A DNA stretch of 64,000 nt from Bacteroidales bacterium M8 (GCA_001689495.1 LUJS01000015.1:1-64000); one strand, 5' to 3'. Shown: positions 1 through 8,525, numbered from the stretch's first letter. Numbers and translations are program-made. Notes: generated by a model from the sequence alone, not told the origin.

Positions 1-171
1 AAAGATATGGCAAGACCAAAGAAAAGAGAGCCACAGACCGAACTCGAGAAACTTCAGGCAGAGAACCTCCGTCTGAGGGCAGAGAACGCGCTGCTAAAAA
101 AAGTAAAGGCCTTAGTCGAGGAACAGGAAGCCAGAGCACGGCTCAGTGGGCAAAAGCCATCGACGAACTAA
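1..171 (+). CDS. IS3-family transposase OrfA, C-terminal end (partial)
   Basis: This is the last 56 codons of OrfA; the start lies before the window. The visible protein is basic (RPKKRE) and then forms a leucine-zipper-like helix with the typical pattern TELEKLQAENLRLRAEN, the dimerisation region of IS3 OrfA proteins. OrfA supplies the DNA-binding part that recognises the terminal repeats. It ends with TAA at 169-171. An A7 run at 96-102 lies in the zipper region, where IS3 elements shift to the -1 frame to make the OrfAB transposase. Confidence 0.8.
   Translation, partial: KDMARPKKREPQTELEKLQAENLRLRAENALLKKVKALVEEQEARARLSGQKPSTN
96..103 (+). other. probable -1 programmed frameshift site (A7 G)
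   Basis: Seven A residues followed by G lie in the OrfA frame as A AAA AAA G. After a one-base backward slip the reading frame stays open from here through 872 and enters OrfB. The joined protein carries the expected IDELRSEYPLDLLL linker between the OrfA zipper and the OrfB N-terminus. This is how IS3 elements normally make transposase; slippage at this site is inferred. Confidence 0.6.
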
Positions 172-191
172 GGTCGGAATATCCTCTTGAC

Positions 192-872
192 TTGCTTCTA
201 AAGTTAAGAAAGATGGCTCGTTCCGTGTTCTACTATCATCTGAAGCGCTTAAAAGCCAAAGACAAGTATGCAACTGAGAAAGAAATTATTAAATCAATTT
301 TTCATGAGCATAAAGGCCGTTATGGCTATCGCCGTGTTACTTCTGAAATGCGCAACCGAAATCATATTCTGAATCACAAGACAGTTCAACAGCTGATGGT
401 ACAGATGGGCCTTAAAAGTCAAATCCGAAAAGTGCGCTACCGCTCATATAAAGGAGAAGTCGGACGCATTGCGCCAAACATTATCAACCGAGACTTTGGC
501 GCATCAGCTCCAAATCGCAAATGGGCCACCGATGTAACCCAAATAAACATTGGGTCTGAAAAGATATATCTGTCGCCTATTCTTGATATGTTCAACGGAG
601 AGATAATCTCCTATAACATCTCCATAGCTCCAAATCTTGAACAGGTGTATGATATGCTTGACAAGGCTTTTGCACGTTTTGATTGTCTTGACGGTCTTAT
701 ACTGCATTCCGATCAAGGTTGGCAGTATCAGCATTACGGCTATCGCAAAAGACTTGAGGAACATAGCATCATACAAAGTATGTCCCGCAAAGGAAACTGT
801 CTTGACAACGCAATGGCCGAGAACTTTTTCGGCATCATGAAGTCCGAACTTCTGTATGCCGAGAAATTTTAA
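192..872 (+). CDS. IS3-family transposase OrfB (rve integrase core), cut short by a stop codon
   Basis: OrfB carries the HTH_21 linker region (FHEHKGRYGYRRV) and then the rve integrase fold. The three catalytic acids are visible: D in WATDVTQ, D in LHSDQGWQY and E in NAMAENFFG. A TTG at 192 is the first available start, but translation most likely enters by frameshift from OrfA because the frame is open back to base 96. TAA at 870-872 ends the protein after AEKF. The next 40 codons stay in frame and encode the normal C-terminus, so this copy has a nonsense mutation at its 3' end. The protein may be inactive or weakly active. Confidence 0.85.
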   Translation: MLLKLRKMARSVFYYHLKRLKAKDKYATEKEIIKSIFHEHKGRYGYRRVTSEMRNRNHILNHKTVQQLMVQMGLKSQIRKVRYRSYKGEVGRIAPNIINRDFGASAPNRKWATDVTQINIGSEKIYLSPILDMFNGEIISYNISIAPNLEQVYDMLDKAFARFDCLDGLILHSDQGWQYQHYGYRKRLEEHSIIQSMSRKGNCLDNAMAENFFGIMKSELLYAEKF

Positions 873-995
873 TCGTCCGAAGCCTTCATGAAGGCTTTAG
901 AGGAATATATCGATTACTATAACAATAAACGAATAAAATCCCGGTTAAAAGGAAAGAGTCCGGTACAATACCGAACTCTTTCTCAAATCGGATAG
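873..995 (+). pseudogene. separated C-terminal tail of transposase OrfB
   Basis: These codons continue the OrfB frame after the TAA at 870 and read SSEAFMKALEEYIDYYNN and further to a TAG at 993-995. The pattern EYIDYYN...RIK...LKG.SPVQYR is the conserved end of IS3-family transposases. It has no start of its own. The simplest reading is a single base change of a sense codon (for example GAA or CAA) to TAA. Confidence 0.8.
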
Positions 996-1004
996 TTAAT
1001 AACC

Positions 1005-1045
1005 CGTCTAACTTTTTGGGGTCACTTCATTTTGACACAGCCTCA
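1005..1045 (+). repeat. right terminal inverted-repeat region of the IS3 element
   Basis: The reverse complement of this stretch begins TGAGGCTGTGTCAAAATGAA and continues into GTGACCCCAAAAAGTTAGAC. It starts with TG and has the look of a Bacteroidetes IS3 terminus. The exact last base is uncertain because the left end is not in the window. Confidence 0.5.
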
Positions 1046-1064
1046 CTGTTTGTTCAAAGTGTGG

Positions 1065-1622
1065 TTATTTGTTCTTGAGGGCGAAATATTTCCACAACGG
1101 AGCGGCCATGAGGGCCTGCTTGAGCTCGTCGCGTATCAACATTCCATAGACCTCCTCCTCGTCGAGCAGTTCGACGCGAATATCCTCGGTCTTGTCGAGG
1201 TGCTGTTCGGATTGGCGGGTCACGCCGCGGGCTATGTAGCAGTACGACAGATTGTTCTGGCTACCGGGATTGGCCGATATGACCATTGATAGCTCCCACT
1301 CGCCACCGCCGAAACCTGTCTCCTCGAGCAGTTCGCGCTTGGCTCCGTCCAGCGGGTCTTCGCCATCCTCGACCACCCCTGCGCACAGTTCGGTGGCCAC
1401 GATGCCGAGGCCGTGACGATATTGTCTAACCATCACGAACTTGCCTTCGGGCGTGAGGGCTATGACGTTGACCCACTTGGGGTACTCGAGCACATAGTAT
1501 TCGGGATGCACCGTGCCGTTGGGCAGGCGCACCGTGTCGCGCCTCACCGTGAGCCACGGGCGGTTGAACAGATACTCGGTCCCCAGCACGTCCCAGCGCA
1601 TGTCTTCGTCTGCGGCGCTCAT
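1065..1622 (-). CDS. Nudix hydrolase, ADP-ribose/ADP-sugar pyrophosphatase type
   Basis: This 185-residue protein has a complete Nudix box at about residues 82-104 (GVVEDGE, then REL.EE.GF after seven residues), which binds Mg2+ and cleaves nucleoside diphosphate-linked compounds. The layout resembles ADP-ribose or ADP-sugar pyrophosphatases. Its ATG overlaps the stop of the FGGY kinase by four bases (ATGA), so it is translationally coupled as the last gene of the arabinose operon. A Nudix-type repressor (AraR) is known for L-arabinose genes in Bacteroides. This protein is shorter, keeps an intact box and shows no clear winged-helix tail, so a catalytic enzyme is the better reading. Its substrate is unknown. 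Confidence 0.85.
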   Translation of the reverse strand: MSAADEDMRWDVLGTEYLFNRPWLTVRRDTVRLPNGTVHPEYYVLEYPKWVNVIALTPEGKFVMVRQYRHGLGIVATELCAGVVEDGEDPLDGAKRELLEETGFGGGEWELSMVISANPGSQNNLSYCYIARGVTRQSEQHLDKTEDIRVELLDEEEVYGMLIRDELKQALMAAPLWKYFALKNK

Positions 1623-3214
1623 ATCTTCTTGGCTTTGACCGCGGCCTGTTCGATGGCGAGTCCGGCCTGATAGTTGGCTATGTAGGCGTCAAAGCCTTCG
1701 ATCTCCTCGCGGGTCGGGGCTATCTCGGTGCCCTTGTCGCCGAGGAATATCACCTTGTCGAGATATTCGGGCAGCGTCAGGCCGTCGGGATTGTTGACCA
1801 TGTAGCCCGCAAGCAGGGCTATGCCCCAAGCTCCACCCTCGCCGGCGGTCTCCATGACCGAGATGGGCGAGGAGAGGGCTGCGGCAAGCACTCGCTGGCC
1901 CACTCCGGGAGTCTTGAAGAAGCCTCCGTGGCCGGTGATGCGGTCCACCTTGACGTGCTCCTCGTTGAAGAGTACGTCGTTGCCTATCTTGAGCACCGCC
2001 ACGGCGGCATAGAGGTTGGCGCGCATGAAGTTGGCGAGGCCGAAACGGTCTGAGGCCGAGCGCACGAACAGGGGGCGTCCCTCCTCGAGTCCGACGACAG
2101 GCTCGCCAGAGACGAAGTTGTAAGACACGAGCCCGCCGCAGTCGGCGTCGCCCTCGAGGGCCTTGTTGTAGAGGCGGCTGAATATCTCGCCGGTCTCCGC
2201 ATCGGCCCCCATCAGCGTCAGGAACTCCCTGAACATCCCTATCCATGCGTTGAGGTCGGACGTGCAGTTGTTGCAGTGCACCATAGCCACGGGATGTCCG
2301 TCGGGCGTGGTGACTATGTCTATCATCTCGTAGGGCTTTGAGAGTTCCTTGTCGAGCACGATCATCGAGAACGACGATGTTCCGGCCGACACGTTGCCGG
2401 TGCGGGGCAGAACGGCGTTCGTGGCCACCATGCCCGTGCCTGCGTCACCCTCGGGGGGGCAGAACGGCACGCCGGGCCTGAGGTGTCCGGTCGGGTCGAG
2501 GCGCATGGCTCCCTCGGCGGTGAGCTCGCCGGCCTTCTCGCCCGCGTTGAGCACTTCGGGCAGTATGTCGGACAGCTTGTGGCGCAGGGGCGAGCCCTCG
2601 ACCAGACGGTCGAACTCGTCGACCATCCTCTTGTGATACGTGCCGGTCTCGGGGTCTACGGGTATCATGCCCGAGGCGTCGCCTATGCCCAGCACCTTGC
2701 GGCCGGTGAGTTGCCAGTGCACGTATCCGGCCAGAGTGGTGATGAAGTCGATCTCCGATACATGCTCCTCTCCGTTGAGTATGGCCTGATAGAGATGCGA
2801 GATGCTCCAGCGCAGGGGGATGTTGTAGACAAACAGGTCGGAGAGCTTTTTGGCGGCCTGACCTGTGTTGGTGTTGCGCCATGTGCGGAACGGCGTGAGG
2901 ATTCTGCCCTCCTTGTCGAAGGGAAGATAGCCGTGCATCATGGCCGACACGCCGATGGCGGCAAGGTTCTCAATGTCCGTGTCATAGAGGCGGCGCACAT
3001 CGGCCTGCAGCGACTCGTAGCACTGGCGCATGCCGTGCCACACGTCGTCGGTGCTGTATGTCCAGAGGCCGTCGACCAGCTTGTTCTCCCACTCGTGGCT
3101 ACCCTGTGCGATGGGCTTGCCCGAGGGGTCGGTGAGCACGGCCTTGATGCGGGTCGAGCCGAGCTCGATGCCGAGGATGGCTTTTCCGGATTCGATTGCG
3201 TTCTTGGCGTCCAT
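1619..3214 (-). CDS. FGGY-family carbohydrate kinase, probable L-ribulokinase
   Basis: This 531-residue kinase begins with the phosphate-binding strand LGIELGSTRIKAVLTD (about residues 14-29), has MMHGYLPFD and the FRTWRN region, and carries the catalytic aspartate in PPEGDAGTGM. The C-terminal half has the FGGY ATPase pattern (ITGHGGFFKTPGVGQR, ETAGEGGAWG). It is not closely like E. coli AraB, but Bacteroides species use a xylulokinase-like FGGY enzyme for this step. Lying six bases after araA and followed by a Nudix gene, it most likely phosphorylates L-ribulose to L-ribulose 5-phosphate. The substrate is inferred from the neighbours. Confidence 0.8.
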   Translation of the reverse strand: MDAKNAIESGKAILGIELGSTRIKAVLTDPSGKPIAQGSHEWENKLVDGLWTYSTDDVWHGMRQCYESLQADVRRLYDTDIENLAAIGVSAMMHGYLPFDKEGRILTPFRTWRNTNTGQAAKKLSDLFVYNIPLRWSISHLYQAILNGEEHVSEIDFITTLAGYVHWQLTGRKVLGIGDASGMIPVDPETGTYHKRMVDEFDRLVEGSPLRHKLSDILPEVLNAGEKAGELTAEGAMRLDPTGHLRPGVPFCPPEGDAGTGMVATNAVLPRTGNVSAGTSSFSMIVLDKELSKPYEMIDIVTTPDGHPVAMVHCNNCTSDLNAWIGMFREFLTLMGADAETGEIFSRLYNKALEGDADCGGLVSYNFVSGEPVVGLEEGRPLFVRSASDRFGLANFMRANLYAAVAVLKIGNDVLFNEEHVKVDRITGHGGFFKTPGVGQRVLAAALSSPISVMETAGEGGAWGIALLAGYMVNNPDGLTLPEYLDKVIFLGDKGTEIAPTREEIEGFDAYIANYQAGLAIEQAAVKAKKI

Positions 3215-3220
3215 TACGGA

Positions 3221-4744
3221 TTATTTATTGAGCATGTAATAGACGTCGTTGATGCGGAGGTCGCGCTTGAAGCTCTGCATCGTGGTGTCCTTGTTGATGT
3301 GCACCATCTCGATGCCGGCCATCTCGGCGTAGTCCTCCCAGAAGGCTGCGTCAATCTCGAACGAGAAGCAGCTGTGGTGCGTGCCGCCGGCCGTGATCCA
3401 TGCGCCAGCGCCTGTCTCGAAGTCGGGCATGGGTATCCAGAGTGCCGAGGCCACGGGGAGCTTGGGCATCTTCTTGGGCTCGATGCACTCGACGTCGTTG
3501 ACGATGAGGCGGAATCTGTTGCCCATGTCGATGACGGTGGCCGTGACGCCTGCGCCGAGCTTGGAGGTGAACACCAGACGGGCTGTCTGGGCCTTGCGGA
3601 TGCCGATGCCGAGGAAGTGTACCTCGAGGCGGGGCTTGGCCGACGCGATGAGGGGGCAGATCTCGAGCATGTGGGCCTGAAGGATGGCGCTGTTGGCTCC
3701 GTCGAAGTTAAGGGTATAGTCCTCGAGGAACGAGCAGCCCTTGCCCTGACTCATCACCCACAGCGAGCGATAGAGTGCGGCTGACTTCCAGTCGCCTTCG
3801 GCGCCGAATCCATAGCCCTCGGCCATGAGGCGCTGCGAGGCCAGACCGGGTATCTGGTCGAATCCCTCGAACTTCGGGTCGTTGATGTCGGCTGTGCCGA
3901 GGTCGTCGAAGTTCGTGGTGAAGCCCTTGGCGTTATAGTGTTTCAGGCAGGCGCGCAGTGCCAGCTCGGCACGGGCGGCGTTCATCACAGACTTGTGCTC
4001 GGGCGTGCCCTCGACGGTGATGGCGGGGTCATAGTCGTAGAGCGAGAGATACTCGTCATAGAGAGTCTTGACATCCTCGTCCTTGACGGCTTTATGGAAC
4101 TCCATGAGGGTGCTGACGGGGCAGTAGTCCACGTGATAGCCGAACTGCATCTCGGCTGCCACCTTGTCGCCGTCGGTCACGGCCACGTTGTTCATCTGGT
4201 CGCCGAAACGGAGTATCACCATGTCCTGCGAGTCGGCCCAAGCGGCTGCCACGCGCTCCCAGACGGCGATCTTGTCCTGAGTTGCCTGATCCTTCCAGTA
4301 GCCGACCACGACCTTGCGGCGCACGCCCATGCGGGCGCAGATGTGGCCGAACTCGCGGTCGCCGTGGGCGCTCTGGTTCAGGTTCATGAAGTCCATGTCG
4401 ATCTCGTCCCAAGGTATCTGGGCGTTATACTGGGTGTGCAGGTGCAGCAGCGGCTTGCGCAGTTCCTGCAGGCCGTGTATCCACATCTTGGCGGGCGAGA
4501 AGGTGTGCATCCAAGTGATGATGCCTGCGCAGCGGGCGTCGGTGTTGGCCGCGCGCATCACGTCGAGCACCTCTTTCGATGAGTTTGCGGTGCCCTTGTA
4601 GACTACCTTGATGGGGAGGCGGCCCGAGGCGTTGAGCCCTTCGACCATTTCCTTGCTGTGTGCGTCAACCTTGACCACTGCGTCGCCGCCATAGAGCAAC
4701 TGGGCGCCTGTGACCCACCATATCTCGAGATTTTCAAATGCCAT
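3221..4744 (-). CDS. araA: L-arabinose isomerase
   Basis: This 507-residue enzyme converts L-arabinose to L-ribulose in the cytoplasm. It starts EIWWVTGAQLLYGG, the standard AraA N-terminus, and has the diagnostic GIITWMHTFSPAKMWI segment. Metal-binding residues can be recognised as the glutamate in YGFGAEGDWK, the glutamate in SFLEDYT, the histidine in LQAHMLEI and a histidine in GGTHHSC near the C-terminus. Length fits the family (about 500). It lies between araD (41 bases upstream in transcription) and the FGGY kinase (6 bases downstream), giving an isomerase-kinase-epimerase set. Confidence 0.96.
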   Translation of the reverse strand: MAFENLEIWWVTGAQLLYGGDAVVKVDAHSKEMVEGLNASGRLPIKVVYKGTANSSKEVLDVMRAANTDARCAGIITWMHTFSPAKMWIHGLQELRKPLLHLHTQYNAQIPWDEIDMDFMNLNQSAHGDREFGHICARMGVRRKVVVGYWKDQATQDKIAVWERVAAAWADSQDMVILRFGDQMNNVAVTDGDKVAAEMQFGYHVDYCPVSTLMEFHKAVKDEDVKTLYDEYLSLYDYDPAITVEGTPEHKSVMNAARAELALRACLKHYNAKGFTTNFDDLGTADINDPKFEGFDQIPGLASQRLMAEGYGFGAEGDWKSAALYRSLWVMSQGKGCSFLEDYTLNFDGANSAILQAHMLEICPLIASAKPRLEVHFLGIGIRKAQTARLVFTSKLGAGVTATVIDMGNRFRLIVNDVECIEPKKMPKLPVASALWIPMPDFETGAGAWITAGGTHHSCFSFEIDAAFWEDYAEMAGIEMVHINKDTTMQSFKRDLRINDVYYMLNK

Positions 4745-4785
4745 GTCTTTATTTTTTTATCGGGTTATTCTGATTATGCCTTATG

Positions 4786-5484
4786 TTATTTCTTTTGTCC
4801 GTAATATGCGTTGGGCCCGTGCTTGCGCGAGAAGTGCTTCTCGACCAGCAGCGGATTCATCGTCAGCGCCGGATTGGCCTGATAGGCTATGGACGCCATC
4901 TTGGCCACCTGCTCGAGCACTACGGCGTTGTGCACGGCCTCGTCGGGGGTCTTGCCCCAAGTGAATGGGCCGTGGTTCTTGACCAGCACGCCGGGCGTGT
5001 GCACGGGATTGATGTTCCTGTCGTTGAAGCAGTTCACTATCACGTTGCCGGTCTCCAGCTCATAGTCGCCCTCGACCTCGGCCTTTGTCATGTCGGGCGT
5101 GCAGGGCACGGCGTCGTGGAAGTAGTCGGCGTGTGTCGTGCCTATGTTGGGCAGGTCGATGCCGGCCTGAGCCCATGCCGTGGCGTATGTCGAGTGTGTG
5201 TGCACCACGCCGCCGGCCTCGGGGAATGCCTTGTAGATGGCGAGGTGGGTGGGAGTGTCTGACGAGGGGCGGAGGTCGCCTTCGACCACCTCGCCTGTCG
5301 CGAGCGAGACAACCACCATGTCGTCGGCCTTCATCACGTCATAGCTCACGCCCGAGGGCTTGATGACTACGAGGCCCTTCTCGCGGTCTATGCCCGAGAC
5401 GTTGCCCCAAGTGAAGATGACCAGTCCGTGTTTGACAAGGTCCATGTTGGCCTTGTAGACTTTTGCTTTGAGTTCTTCAAGCAT
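4786..5484 (-). CDS. araD: L-ribulose-5-phosphate 4-epimerase
   Basis: This 232-residue class II aldolase-fold enzyme turns L-ribulose 5-phosphate into D-xylulose 5-phosphate, the entry into the pentose phosphate pathway. Landmarks are TWGNVSGIDRE, KPSGVSYD, SSDTPTHLAIY, the zinc ligands in VVHTHSTYA and the later histidine in VKNHGPFTWG. Length and motifs agree with AraD rather than fuculose-phosphate aldolase. It follows the symporter gene by 67 bases containing a hairpin and precedes araA. Confidence 0.95.
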   Translation of the reverse strand: MLEELKAKVYKANMDLVKHGLVIFTWGNVSGIDREKGLVVIKPSGVSYDVMKADDMVVVSLATGEVVEGDLRPSSDTPTHLAIYKAFPEAGGVVHTHSTYATAWAQAGIDLPNIGTTHADYFHDAVPCTPDMTKAEVEGDYELETGNVIVNCFNDRNINPVHTPGVLVKNHGPFTWGKTPDEAVHNAVVLEQVAKMASIAYQANPALTMNPLLVEKHFSRKHGPNAYYGQKK

Positions 5485-5502
5485 TGCGTTGAAAGTATTT
5501 TA

Positions 5503-5540
5503 ATAGGGCCTATAGGTCTTACGGAACTTACAGGCCCTAT
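5503..5540 (-). other. stem-loop between the symporter gene and araD
   Basis: ATAGGGCCT at 5503-5511 pairs with AGGCCCTAT at 5532-5540 across a 20-base loop. No U-run follows on the minus strand, so it is not a typical terminator. It could stabilise or process the operon mRNA, or attenuate araD expression. Confidence 0.5.
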
Positions 5541-5551
5541 CTTGGATTGAT

Positions 5552-7243
5552 TTACCAGAAATAGATATAGAATGCCACCGTGATGCCGAGGATGATGATG
5601 GTGTGTATCACGTCCCATGCGCCCCAGCTTGCGCGGGTAGCGGCAATCTGCTCGGGTGTTGCCGTGCCGAACACGAGGCCCTGAATCTTCTCGGGCGAGG
5701 GTGCCTTGGTGAAGAGGGATACGACTATTGCCACGAGGAGGCAGAAGACGAGCATCCATCCGCAGAAGAAGAGCCAGTTCACGTCATAGAACAGATACTG
5801 GAACCAGTTCGAGCTGTCGCCGCCGGGCAGTATGTCGGCGTTGCTGTAATATATCTTGGCGCCCAGACGGCACAGACCGATGATGAGGCCCGAGATGAGG
5901 GCCCACATGCCACCCTGAGCCGTGGTGCGTTTCCAGCAGATGCCCATGAGGAAGGCTGCGGCGATGCCCGGAGCGAGCACGCTCTGCACGTCCTGAAGAT
6001 AGAGGTAGAGCACGTCGCCGATAGAGCGCATGATGGGTATCCAGAGTATGCCCAGAATCACGATGACCACCGTGGCGGCCTGACCGATGCGCACGAGCTG
6101 CTTGGAGGGTGTCTGGGGTTTCCAGCGCTGATAGAAGTCGATGGTGAACAGGGCTGCCGACGAGTTGAACAGCGATGCCAGCGACGACATCAGGGCGGCG
6201 AGGATGCCGCAGACGATGAGGCCCTTGACGCCGGCGGGGAGCAGCTTGGCCACGAGGGTGGGGAAGGCGGCGTCGGTGTTGAGCGCTCCGCTGGCCATGA
6301 CGGGCAGGAAGTTGCCTGTCTTCCAGTGCAGTGCATAGGCGATCATGCCGGGAATGAGGAAGAGGAAGACGGGGAGCAGCTTGAGGTAGGCGCCGAATAT
6401 GGTGCCGCGGCGAGACTCCTTCTCGTCTTTGCCCGACAGCACGCGCTGCACGATGAACTGGTCGGTGCACCAGTACCAGAAGCCGATTACGGCCGAGCCG
6501 ATGAGGGCGCCGAGCCATGGGAACTGGCCGTCGCGGTTGTCGCGAATCAGGTTGGTCATGGTGTCGCCATACTCGTTGACCTCGACTGCCGAGCAGATCT
6601 TCATCATCTCGCTCCAGCCGCCCAGCTCCTTGAGGCCGAGCACGAGGATGATGAGCGAGCCGAGCAGAAGGATGGGAGTCTGGAGGACAGAGGTGTAGAG
6701 CACCGATTTCATGCCGCCGAAGATGGTATAGAGAGCGGTGATGAGCACGAGGCCGATGGCGGCGATCCAGAAGAAGTCGATGCCCCACAGGGTGTCGATG
6801 CCGAACACCTGCTGGAACACCAGACCGCCGGCATAGACGGTCACGGCCACCTTGGTGAGCACGTATGAGATGAGCGAGATGAGCGAGAGTATGGTGCGCG
6901 AGGCCGAGTTGTAGCGGCGCTCGAGAAACTCGGGCATGGTGTAGACCATCGAGCGTGTGTAGAATGGCACGAACACCCAGCCCAGTATGAGAATCATCCA
7001 GCCCTGTATCTCCCAGTGGGCCATTGCCATGCCCGAGGCCGCGCCCGAGCCGGCGAGGCCGATGAGGTGTTCGGAGCCGATGTTAGAGGCGAAAATCGAG
7101 GCGCCGATGGCTATCCAAGTGGCATCCTTGCCGCCGAGGAAATAGTCGGCCGCATTGTTCTGTTTCTGTCGCATCACCCACCAGATTATTCCAATCAGGC
7201 AGACGAAGAACAGACCGATTACGATCCAGTCAAGTGTACTCAT
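5552..7243 (-). CDS. sodium:solute symporter (SSS family), probable L-arabinose transporter
   Basis: This 563-residue protein is hydrophobic throughout, with about 13-14 predicted membrane helices, and carries the SSS pattern NNAADYFLGGKDATWIAIGA followed by ASNIGSEHLIGLAGSGAA. It resembles the Na+/glucose cotransporter group. Lying between galM and araD in an arabinose operon, it most likely imports L-arabinose with sodium; Bacteroides arabinose operons have the same arrangement. The start ATG at 7243 gives a short periplasmic N-terminus before helix one (LDWIVIGLFFVCLIGIIWWV). Sugar specificity is inferred from context. Confidence 0.9.
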   Translation of the reverse strand: MSTLDWIVIGLFFVCLIGIIWWVMRQKQNNAADYFLGGKDATWIAIGASIFASNIGSEHLIGLAGSGAASGMAMAHWEIQGWMILILGWVFVPFYTRSMVYTMPEFLERRYNSASRTILSLISLISYVLTKVAVTVYAGGLVFQQVFGIDTLWGIDFFWIAAIGLVLITALYTIFGGMKSVLYTSVLQTPILLLGSLIILVLGLKELGGWSEMMKICSAVEVNEYGDTMTNLIRDNRDGQFPWLGALIGSAVIGFWYWCTDQFIVQRVLSGKDEKESRRGTIFGAYLKLLPVFLFLIPGMIAYALHWKTGNFLPVMASGALNTDAAFPTLVAKLLPAGVKGLIVCGILAALMSSLASLFNSSAALFTIDFYQRWKPQTPSKQLVRIGQAATVVIVILGILWIPIMRSIGDVLYLYLQDVQSVLAPGIAAAFLMGICWKRTTAQGGMWALISGLIIGLCRLGAKIYYSNADILPGGDSSNWFQYLFYDVNWLFFCGWMLVFCLLVAIVVSLFTKAPSPEKIQGLVFGTATPEQIAATRASWGAWDVIHTIIILGITVAFYIYFW

Positions 7244-7288
7244 GGATTAAGATTTAGAATTGATTGCTGTTGATTATAATGTCTGTAG

Positions 7289-8440
7289 TTACTTCTTGTC
7301 GTTGGTGAACACGAATACGGTGTGGCTCTCGTAGGGTCTGTCGGGTGTGAGTGCCACCGAGGGCCATTCGGGCTTGTTGGGGGTGTCGGGATATTTCTGG
7401 GTCTCGAGGCAGAGGCCGGCGTGCTGGTTGTAGGTCACGCCCTTCTTGCCCTTGACCGTGCCGTCGAGGAAGTTGCCCGAATATACCTGAATGCCGGGCT
7501 CGTCTGTATATACGCTCAGGGTGATGCCGCTGGCGGGCGACGTGAGCACTGCCGCGGGCACGGTGATGTCGCCGTTGGTGTCGAGCACGTAGTTGTGGTC
7601 ATATCCGTTGCCGTTCTTGATCTGCTCGTCGGCAAAGTCCTTGATGTTCTCGCCGACCGCGCGGGGCTGCCTGAAGTCCATCGGTGTCCCCTCGACGGCC
7701 AGAATCTCGCCGGTGGTCATGAATGTCGAGTCGACTGGCGTGTATCCCGAGGCGTTGACCGTGAGCAGATTGTCGGTGACGGGTGTCGAGGCATCGCCCG
7801 ACAGGTTGAAATACGAGTGGTTGGTCATGTTGATCACCGTGGGCTTGTCGGTGGTGGCTGCATAGTCTATGGCCAGCGAGTTGTCGGGGCGCAGCGTGTA
7901 TGTCACCGTCGCCTTGACGTTGCCGGGAAATCCGTTGTCGCCGTCGGGAGAGTCCATGGCCAGCGTCAGGGTCGAGTCTGTGGCCGATACGACTTCATAT
8001 ACCTTGTATTGCCACCCCTCGGGACCGCCGTGCAGGGTGTGGCCGAAGTTGTTGACGGGGAGCTGTATGGTGTCGCCGCCGACTGGGAGCCTGCCGTGGT
8101 CTATGCGGTTGGCATAGCGGCCTATGGCTGCGCCGAAGTCTGTCTGGTTGTTCTCGGGATAGTATGCCTGAATGCTGTCGAATCCGAGCACTACGTCGCG
8201 CAGGTTGCCGTCCGCGCCCGGTGCCATCAGCGACACGATGCGGCCGCCGAAGTTGGTCACGCACACCTCCATGCCGTTGTCGTTGGTCAGAGTATAGAGG
8301 TTGACGGTCTTGCCGTCGCGGGTATCGGCAAACGCCTCGGGGTCCAGACCGCTCTTGGTCAGTTCGGCCTTGCGGTTTCCGTCGCATGATGCTGTGGCGA
8401 GGATGAGCGCCGCCGCAGCCAATGGCATCAATCGTTTCAT
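7289..8440 (-). CDS. galM: aldose 1-epimerase (mutarotase), lipoprotein
   Basis: This 383-residue protein has a lipoprotein-like signal (MKRLMPLAAAALILATASC, cysteine at 19), then a GalM fold: NFGGRIVSLMAPG, GRYANRI, HTLHGGPEGWQ, TNHSYFNLSG with a catalytic histidine, and TEPGIQVYSGNF. The family interconverts alpha and beta anomers of aldoses. The signal suggests it acts at the periplasmic face, supplying the right anomer to the symporter encoded just downstream. It is the first gene of the arabinose operon, with a candidate promoter about 85 bases upstream of its ATG. Confidence 0.93.
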   Translation of the reverse strand: MKRLMPLAAAALILATASCDGNRKAELTKSGLDPEAFADTRDGKTVNLYTLTNDNGMEVCVTNFGGRIVSLMAPGADGNLRDVVLGFDSIQAYYPENNQTDFGAAIGRYANRIDHGRLPVGGDTIQLPVNNFGHTLHGGPEGWQYKVYEVVSATDSTLTLAMDSPDGDNGFPGNVKATVTYTLRPDNSLAIDYAATTDKPTVINMTNHSYFNLSGDASTPVTDNLLTVNASGYTPVDSTFMTTGEILAVEGTPMDFRQPRAVGENIKDFADEQIKNGNGYDHNYVLDTNGDITVPAAVLTSPASGITLSVYTDEPGIQVYSGNFLDGTVKGKKGVTYNQHAGLCLETQKYPDTPNKPEWPSVALTPDRPYESHTVFVFTNDKK

Positions 8441-8525
8441 GGATGATTATAAAGGGGTAAATGATTTATAATGATAATGAATTTTCGGATATTCGGTTTA
8501 GGTCGGTCATGTTGATTTTCCCCTC

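Larger units (their letters stand above)
1..1045 (+). mobile_element. IS3-family (IS150-like) insertion sequence, 3' part
   Basis: The element is cut by the window start. It contains the end of OrfA, a -1 frameshift window, OrfB with its DDE centre, and a right end. The right terminal sequence contains GTCTAACTTTTTGGGGTCA and ends near 1029 or, more likely, at CTCA around 1045, in keeping with the TG...CA termini of this family. The left end is outside the window, so the inverted repeat and target duplication cannot be checked. It ends about 20 bases beyond the stop codon of the converging Nudix gene, so it lies downstream of the arabinose operon without breaking it. Confidence 0.85.

Noticed and set aside
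2483..3784. 433-codon plus-strand open frame opposite the FGGY kinase and araA
   Set aside because: It spans two well-supported genes on the other strand and its translation is rich in V, G, H and L with no domain; it reflects the high-GC codon bias.
5603..6868. 421-codon plus-strand open frame opposite the SSS symporter
   Set aside because: The translation is a charged, low-complexity mirror of a membrane protein gene; no start context or homology.
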